From assembly GCF_022682495.2 (NCBI RefSeq), contig NC_071389.1, forward strand, positions 99,923,951 to 99,987,950: a stretch of 64,000 nucleotides of DNA, written 5' to 3'. This DNA is from Desmodus rotundus (Eukaryota > Chordata > Mammalia > Chiroptera > Phyllostomidae). A model generated the notes under the pieces. That model did not search any database and had not been told where the DNA came from. It saw nothing but the letters and a program-made list of their open reading frames with translations. A program made the translations under genes and the position numbers. This document shows positions 58,596 to 64,000 of the stretch, one piece after another (the stretch's first letter is position 1; the number at the start of each line of letters is the position of its first letter).

Positions 58596-61500
58596 AGACA
58601 GACCCAGAAGGTCAATTCATAATACTCAAAGGAACAATCCACCATGTAGACACAAACATTTTAAATATATATGCATCCAACTTAGGAGCACTCAAATACA
58701 TAAAGAAACACTTGGAGTACTTCAAGAAAGATATTGACAGCAACAAAATTATATTAGGGGACTTTAACATCCCACTGTCAAAAATGGACAGGTCTTCCAA
58801 ACAAAATATCAACAAGGATACTGTGTAACGTAACAATACCCTACAGGAAATGGACTTAACTGATATATATAGAGCTTTTCATCCCAAAGAAAGAAAATAC
58901 ACATTCTTTTCAAGTGTACATGGAACATTTTCAAAGATAGAGCACATGATAGGACACAAAGCAAGCCTCAACAAATTCAAGAAAATTGAAATCATATCAA
59001 GCATTTTCTCTGTCCACAAGGGACTGAAACTAGATACCAACCTCAAAGGAAAAAACCCAAAACACTTAAAATCATGGAGACTGAATAGCATGCTATTAAA
59101 CAATGAATGGGTCAACAACGAGATTAGGGAAGACATAAAAAACTTTCTGGAAACAAATAGAAACGAACTAACAACAACCCAAAACCTATGGGACACAGCA
59201 AAGGCAGTCCTGAGAGGGAAGTTCGTAGCAATACAGGCCTACCTTAAAAAGATAGAAACATTTCAAACAAACAACCTAACCCTACACCTACAAGAACTGG
59301 AGGAACAACAACAAAGACAGCCCAGAGCAAGCAGAAGGAAGGGAATAACCAAGGTCAGAGCAGAGTTAAATGACATAGAGACTAAAAGCACACTTCCAAG
59401 GATCAATGAATCCAGGGGCTAGTTCTTTCAAAAGATAAACAAAATCGATAAGCCTTTATGTAGGCGCATGAGAAAAACAGAGAGAGGATCGAAATAAACA
59501 CAATTAGAAATGAGAGAGGAGAGATTACAACTGATACCACAGAAATACAAAGGATTGTAAGAAATTACTACTAGAACTGTATGCCAAGAAATTTGAAACC
59601 CTAGGTGAAATGGACACATTTCTAGAAAAATATAATCTTTCAAAACTCAATGTAGAAGAAGCAGAAAACCTGAACAGACCAATAACAGCAGACGAAATTG
59701 AAGCAGTCATTAAAAAACTCCCAACACACAAAAGCCCAGGACCAGTTGGTTTCACAGGAGAATTCTACAAAGAATTTAAGGAAGAGCTAACCCCTATCCT
59801 TCACAGACTATTTGAAAAAATCTAAACTGTTGGAAGACTCCAAAAATCTTTTTATGAAGTCAGCATCATCCTAATCCCCAAACCACATAAAGACACAACA
59901 AAGACAGAAAACTTCAGGCCAATATCGGTGATGAACATAGATGCTAAAATTCTCAACAAATTATTGGCAAACCGCATCCAGCAATACATTAAAAAGATCA
60001 TCCACCATGACCAAGTGGGATTCATCCCAGGGATGCAAGGATGGTACAATATTTGCAAATCAATAAACGTAATACATCACATCAATAACTGCAATGACAA
60101 AAATCACATGATCATATCAATAGATGCAGAAAGAGCATTTGATAAGATACAGCACCCATTTCTAATAAAAACACTCTGCATAGTGGGAATAAAGGGAGTA
60201 TTACTCCACATAATAAAGGCCATATGTGAGAGACCTACAGCTAACATCATACTCAATGGACAAAATCTTAGAGCTTTCCCACTAAGATCAGGAACAGGAC
60301 AAGGAAGCACTCTCTCACCACTGCTGTTTAACATAATATTGCAAGTCCTAGCCACAGCAATCAGACAAGAAAAGGAAATAAAAGGCATCCAAATTGGAAA
60401 GGAGGAAATGAAACTGTCACTGTTTGCAAATGACATGAGAGTGTACATGGGAATTTCTAGAGACTCCACCAAAATACTACTCGTCCTAATAAATGAGTTT
60501 GGCAAAACAGCTGGATACAAAGTCAATACTCAGAAATCAAAGACATTCCTGTACACCAACAATGAAACTGCAGAAAGAGAAATCAGGAAAAAAATTCCAT
60601 TTGATATAGCGACAAGAAAAAAAAAGTACCTAGGAATAAACCTAACCAAGGAGGCAAAAGACCTGTACTCAGAAAACTACACAACACTGAAGAAAGAAAT
60701 TAAGGAAGACACAAACAAATGGAAGCATGTACCATGCTCATGTATTGGAAGAATTAACATTATCAAAATGCCCATACTACCCAAAGCAATTTATAGATTC
60801 AATACAATCCCTGTTAGAGTACCCATGACATATTTCACAGATATAGAACAAACATTTCAGAAATTTATATGGAACCATAAATGACCCCGAAGAGCTGGAG
60901 CAATATTGAGAAAGAAGAACAAAGCAGGAGGGATCACGATACCTCATATCAAACTGTATTACAAGGCCACTGTAATCAAAAGAGCCTGGTACTGGCATAA
61001 AAACAGGCACATAGACCAATGGAACACAACAGAGAGCCCAGAAATAAACTGAAGTCTTTATGGTCAATTAATATAGACAAAGGAAGCAGGAGCATAAAAT
61101 GGAGCAAAAACAGCCGCTTCATCAGATGGTGTTGGGAGATCTAGACAGCTACGTGCAAAGAAATGAAACTCAATCACCAACTTACGCCATACACAAAAAT
61201 TAACTCAAGATGGACAAAAGACTTAAATAGAAGTCGTAACACCATAAAAGTCCTAGAAGTAAACATTGGCAGGTAAATCTCAGACATTCCACGCAGCAAC
61301 AACTTCATAGACATGTCCTCTAAAGTGAGGGACATAAAGGAAAGAATAAACAAATGGGACCTCATCAAAATAAAAAGCTTCTGCATGGCTAAAGAAAACA
61401 GCACCAAATTACAAAGAGAACCAACAGTATGGGAAAACATATTTGTATGATACCTCATACAAGGGCCTGATCTCCAAAATATATAAAGAATTCACAGGAC

Positions 61501-62410
61501 TCCACTCCAGGAAGACAAACAACCCAATTAAAAAATGGGCAAAGGACTTGAGCAGACACTTCTCCAAGGAAGACATACAGAGGGTCCATAGATATATGAA
61601 AAGATGCTCAGCATCACTCGCCATCAGAGAGATACAAATTAAAACCACAAGAGATACCATGAGATACCCCTTCGCACTGGTGAGAATGGCCATCATAAAG
61701 AAAGCAACAGACAACAAGTGTTGGAGAGGATGTAGAGAAAAGGCGACCCTTTGCCCTGTTGGGGGATTGCAAACTGGTACAGCCTTGTGGAAAACAGTAT
61801 GGAATTTGCTCCAAAAACTAAATATGGAAGTGTTTTTGACCAGGCAATTCCACTGCTAGGATTATATCCTGAGAACCCTGAAACACCAATCCACAAGAAC
61901 CTATGTACCCCAATGTTCATAGCAGCAGAATTTACAGTAGCCAAATGCTAGAAGCAGCCTAAGTGCCCATATGTCAATTAATGGGTAAAAAAATAAAAGG
62001 TACATTTACATAATGGAATATTACACAGCATAAAGAGAGAGGGAGCTCCTACCCTTTGTGAGAACATGAATGGAACTAGAGAGCATTATGCTATGTGAAA
62101 TAAGCCAGGCAGTGAAAGACAAATACCATATGGTCTCCCCCTAAGTGGAACCTGATCAACAAGATGAACAAGCAAGCAAAATATAACCAGAGACATTGAA
62201 ATTAAGTACAAACAGACAACAAGCAGACGGGAGATGGGAGGGGATAATGGGGGTAAAGTGTGAAGGGTTTTCAGGAATAACTATAAAGGACTCATGGACA
62301 AAATGAATGGGGAATGGAATCTGGGGAGAGAGGTGGGGTTGCCTGGGGTGGGGAGAGCAGCATGGGGAAAAGGCAGAGAACTGTACTTGAACAACAATAA
62401 AATTAAATAA
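58596..62410 (+). mobile_element. 5'-truncated L1, mosaic of two subfamilies
   Basis: It starts in the endonuclease (agacccagaaggtcaattcataatactc), directly against the A-tail of the preceding L1, and ends with aacaacaataaaattaaataa near 62405. Up to about 61640 the sequence resembles the L1 at 48477-58595. After that it resembles the older type seen at 3770-4530 (gagaatggccatcataaa, gggttttcagg). No target duplication was found. Confidence 0.9.
58598..62140 (+). pseudogene. L1 ORF2 without N-terminus, 318-codon open RT
   Basis: Open stretches are 58850-59422 (endonuclease end and middle part) and 59928-60884. The second is 318 codons and holds the RT core from [10 protein letters not shown] to FIWNHK. 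It is the longest open frame in the window. The catalytic box is FAND at 60423-60434, with Asn in place of the first catalytic Asp, so the enzyme would be inactive. Further shifts follow, and the C-terminus is of the older type. The Cys/His motif is degraded near 61720-61780. Confidence 0.9.
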
Positions 62411-62414
62411 TGGG

Positions 62415-64000
62415 GCAAAAAACCCTGAAGTGTCAGAAAATCAAACTATATGGAACTCTGACAACCAAGGAGTTAAAGAAACATTCACCTAGAGTAGTAG
62501 GAGGGTATGAGATGGGAGTCAGACAGCCCAGCCGAGACGACATGCAGCAAGGCTGTGTACCATGTGTGTTAGGTGGGGCTGACTGAACAAGAAACTGAAG
62601 AGTCATAGCTGGCTGTAAAATATTGTGGGGCTTGTGACAGTGGGAGAAACGTCCACGGTCACAGGAGAGTTCCTTGGAAAGTGGGGATAGAAAAGAGCAT
62701 GCATTTTTCCCTCTCTGACTCCCTCCTCCACAGACAGCACCACAGCGCAGCAAAAAGTGTTGCCACATCCTGGTGAACACGTAAGGCTCTACCCCCTTAC
62801 AACATAACAGGTGCTCCAAGGAAAAGAAGTGTGGCCTAAATGACAGAACACATCCAAGCTCCAGAAAGTGATGAGGAGATACACAACCTATCTAATGCAG
62901 AGTTCAAAACACTGGTAATCAGGATGCTCACAGAACTGATTGAGCTCAGTCACGAAATGAAGGCTACCCAAAGTGAAATAAAGCAAAATATACAGGGAAC
63001 CAAGAGTGAAGGGAAGGAAACTGGGACTCAAATCAATGATTTGGAAAAAGGGAAGAAATCAACACCCAACCAGAATGGAATGAAGATACAAGAATTCAAA
63101 AAAAAAAAAAAAAAAAAAAAAAAAGAGAGAAGAAGCTTAGGAACCTCTGGGACAACTTTAAGCACTCTAACATCTGAATCATAGGGGTGTCAGAAGGAGA
63201 AGAACAAGAGCAAGAAATTAAAAACTTACTGGAAAAAATAATAAAGGAAACCTCCCCCAGTCTGGTGAAGGAAATAGACTTTCAGGAAATCCAGGGAGCC
63301 CAGAGAGTCCCAAAGAATTGGGACCTAAGGAGGAACACCCCAAGGCACAGCATAATTAAGTTACCCAAGATTAAAGATAAGGAGAGAATCTTAAAAGCAG
63401 CAAGAGATAAGGGGACAGTTACCTACAAAGGAGTTCCCATAAGACTATCAGCCGATTTCTCAAAATAAACCTTGCAGGCAAGAAGGGGCTAGAAAGAAGT
63501 ATTCAAAGTCATGAAAAGCAAGGACCTTCATCCAAGATTACTCTATCCAGCAAAGCTATCATTTAGAATGGAAGGGCAGATAAATTGCTTCTTAGACAAG
63601 GTCAAGTTAAAGGAGTTCATCATCACCAAGCCCTTATTATATGAAATGATAAAGGGACTTATCTAAGGAAAAGAATATCAAAAACTATGAACGGTTAAAT
63701 GACAACAACTTCACAACTATCAAAAACTGAATCTAAAAAACAAAAACAAATACTAAGCAAAGAACTAGAACAGGAACAGAGCCAGAGAAATGAAGATCAC
63801 ATGGAGGGTTTTCAGTGGGTAGGGAGAGGGGAAGAATGGAGGGAAGGTACAGGGAATAAGAAGCATAATTGGCAAGCATAAAATAGATGGGGGGGGTTAA
63901 GAATAGTATAGGAAACAGAGGAACCAAAGAACTTACATGTACAACCCATGGACATGAACTAAGGGGGAAATGCTGGGAAGCAGGGGTGTGCAGAGCGGGG
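62415..64000 (+). mobile_element. HAL1-type element, running past the window end
   Basis: The start lies inside a 5' UTR that matches 27170-27250 (gaactctgacaaccaaggagttaaag). ORF1 follows at 62840-63666. After ORF1 comes a 3' UTR with no ORF2 (cacaactatcaaaaactgaatc, then cacatggagggttttcagtgg and a G-rich block). I recognise this as the ORF1-only HAL1 pattern. The 3' end lies outside the window. Confidence 0.82.
62840..63666 (+). pseudogene. HAL1-type ORF1 with poly-A expansion
   Basis: The ATG at 62840 begins MTEHIQAPESDEEIHNL. The frame is open to 63184 but shifts within a run of about 27 A (63098-63124), producing a poly-Lys stretch. A second open part (63187-63468) holds the RRM-like end and C-terminal domain (VTYKGVPIRLSADFSK) and stops at a TAA. 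The natural end is at 63664-63666. Related copies lack the long A-run. Dead copy of an RNA-binding protein gene. Confidence 0.85.

Noticed and set aside
59928..60884. 318-codon frame as a host gene
   Set aside because: It is the reverse transcriptase core of L1 ORF2 and lies between other ORF2 parts in order.
54797..62400. Tandem duplication of a 3.8-kb unit
   Set aside because: The two L1 copies are parallel, but they differ at many sites and have different 3' UTR types. Separate insertions, or a mosaic source, explain this better.

Overview
The window is nuclear DNA from a placental mammal, most likely a bat. It is AT-rich and almost entirely made of LINE-1 (L1) retrotransposons. The bat assignment is an inference. 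It rests on my memory of the L1 3' UTR and of the ORF1-only HAL1-type family seen here, plus four solo LTRs with 6-bp target duplications, and needs a database search to confirm. I saw no typical exon-intron gene, rRNA, tRNA or CRISPR array. The only host-derived coding sequence is an intronless copy of FAM136A (50349-50753) with an intact frame.

Layout. 1-4530: an L1 ORF2 on the minus strand, then a plus-strand L1 3' end. 4530-11950: mostly non-L1 sequence with a probable old LTR, microsatellites, two mariner remnants and an ancient L1M-like repeat split by an L1 tail. 11953-12766: a solo LTR. 13086-22395: an ORF1 fragment, then an L1 split by a nested full-length L1 (14634-21477). 22396-30130: an ancient L1 broken by at least five later insertions, among them an inverted (twin-primed) L1 and an ORF1-only L1. 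30795-38225: a minus-strand L1 with a complete 5' end but no 3' end, an ORF2 piece, a HAL1-type element and an L1 tail. 38226-41530: sparse sequence with an old LTR-like repeat and one L1 3' end. 41943-48425: an L1 with a large internal deletion and two solo LTRs. 48477-58595: an L1 whose 5' UTR is split by an L1 tail, a solo LTR and the FAM136A retrocopy. 58596-62410: a 5'-truncated mosaic L1. 62415 to the end: a HAL1-type element leaving the window.

Nothing here works as an operon or pathway. The value of the window is as a layered record of retrotransposition. Four solo LTRs of two families each have TG...CA ends and exact 6-bp duplications, and each carries a stem-loop three to four bases inside its 3' end. 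Two L1 insertions of only 37 and about 52 bp are framed by their own duplications. The FAM136A copy starts at a 21-bp inverted repeat. All L1 and HAL1 frames seen are broken or partial, so none is a credible active element.
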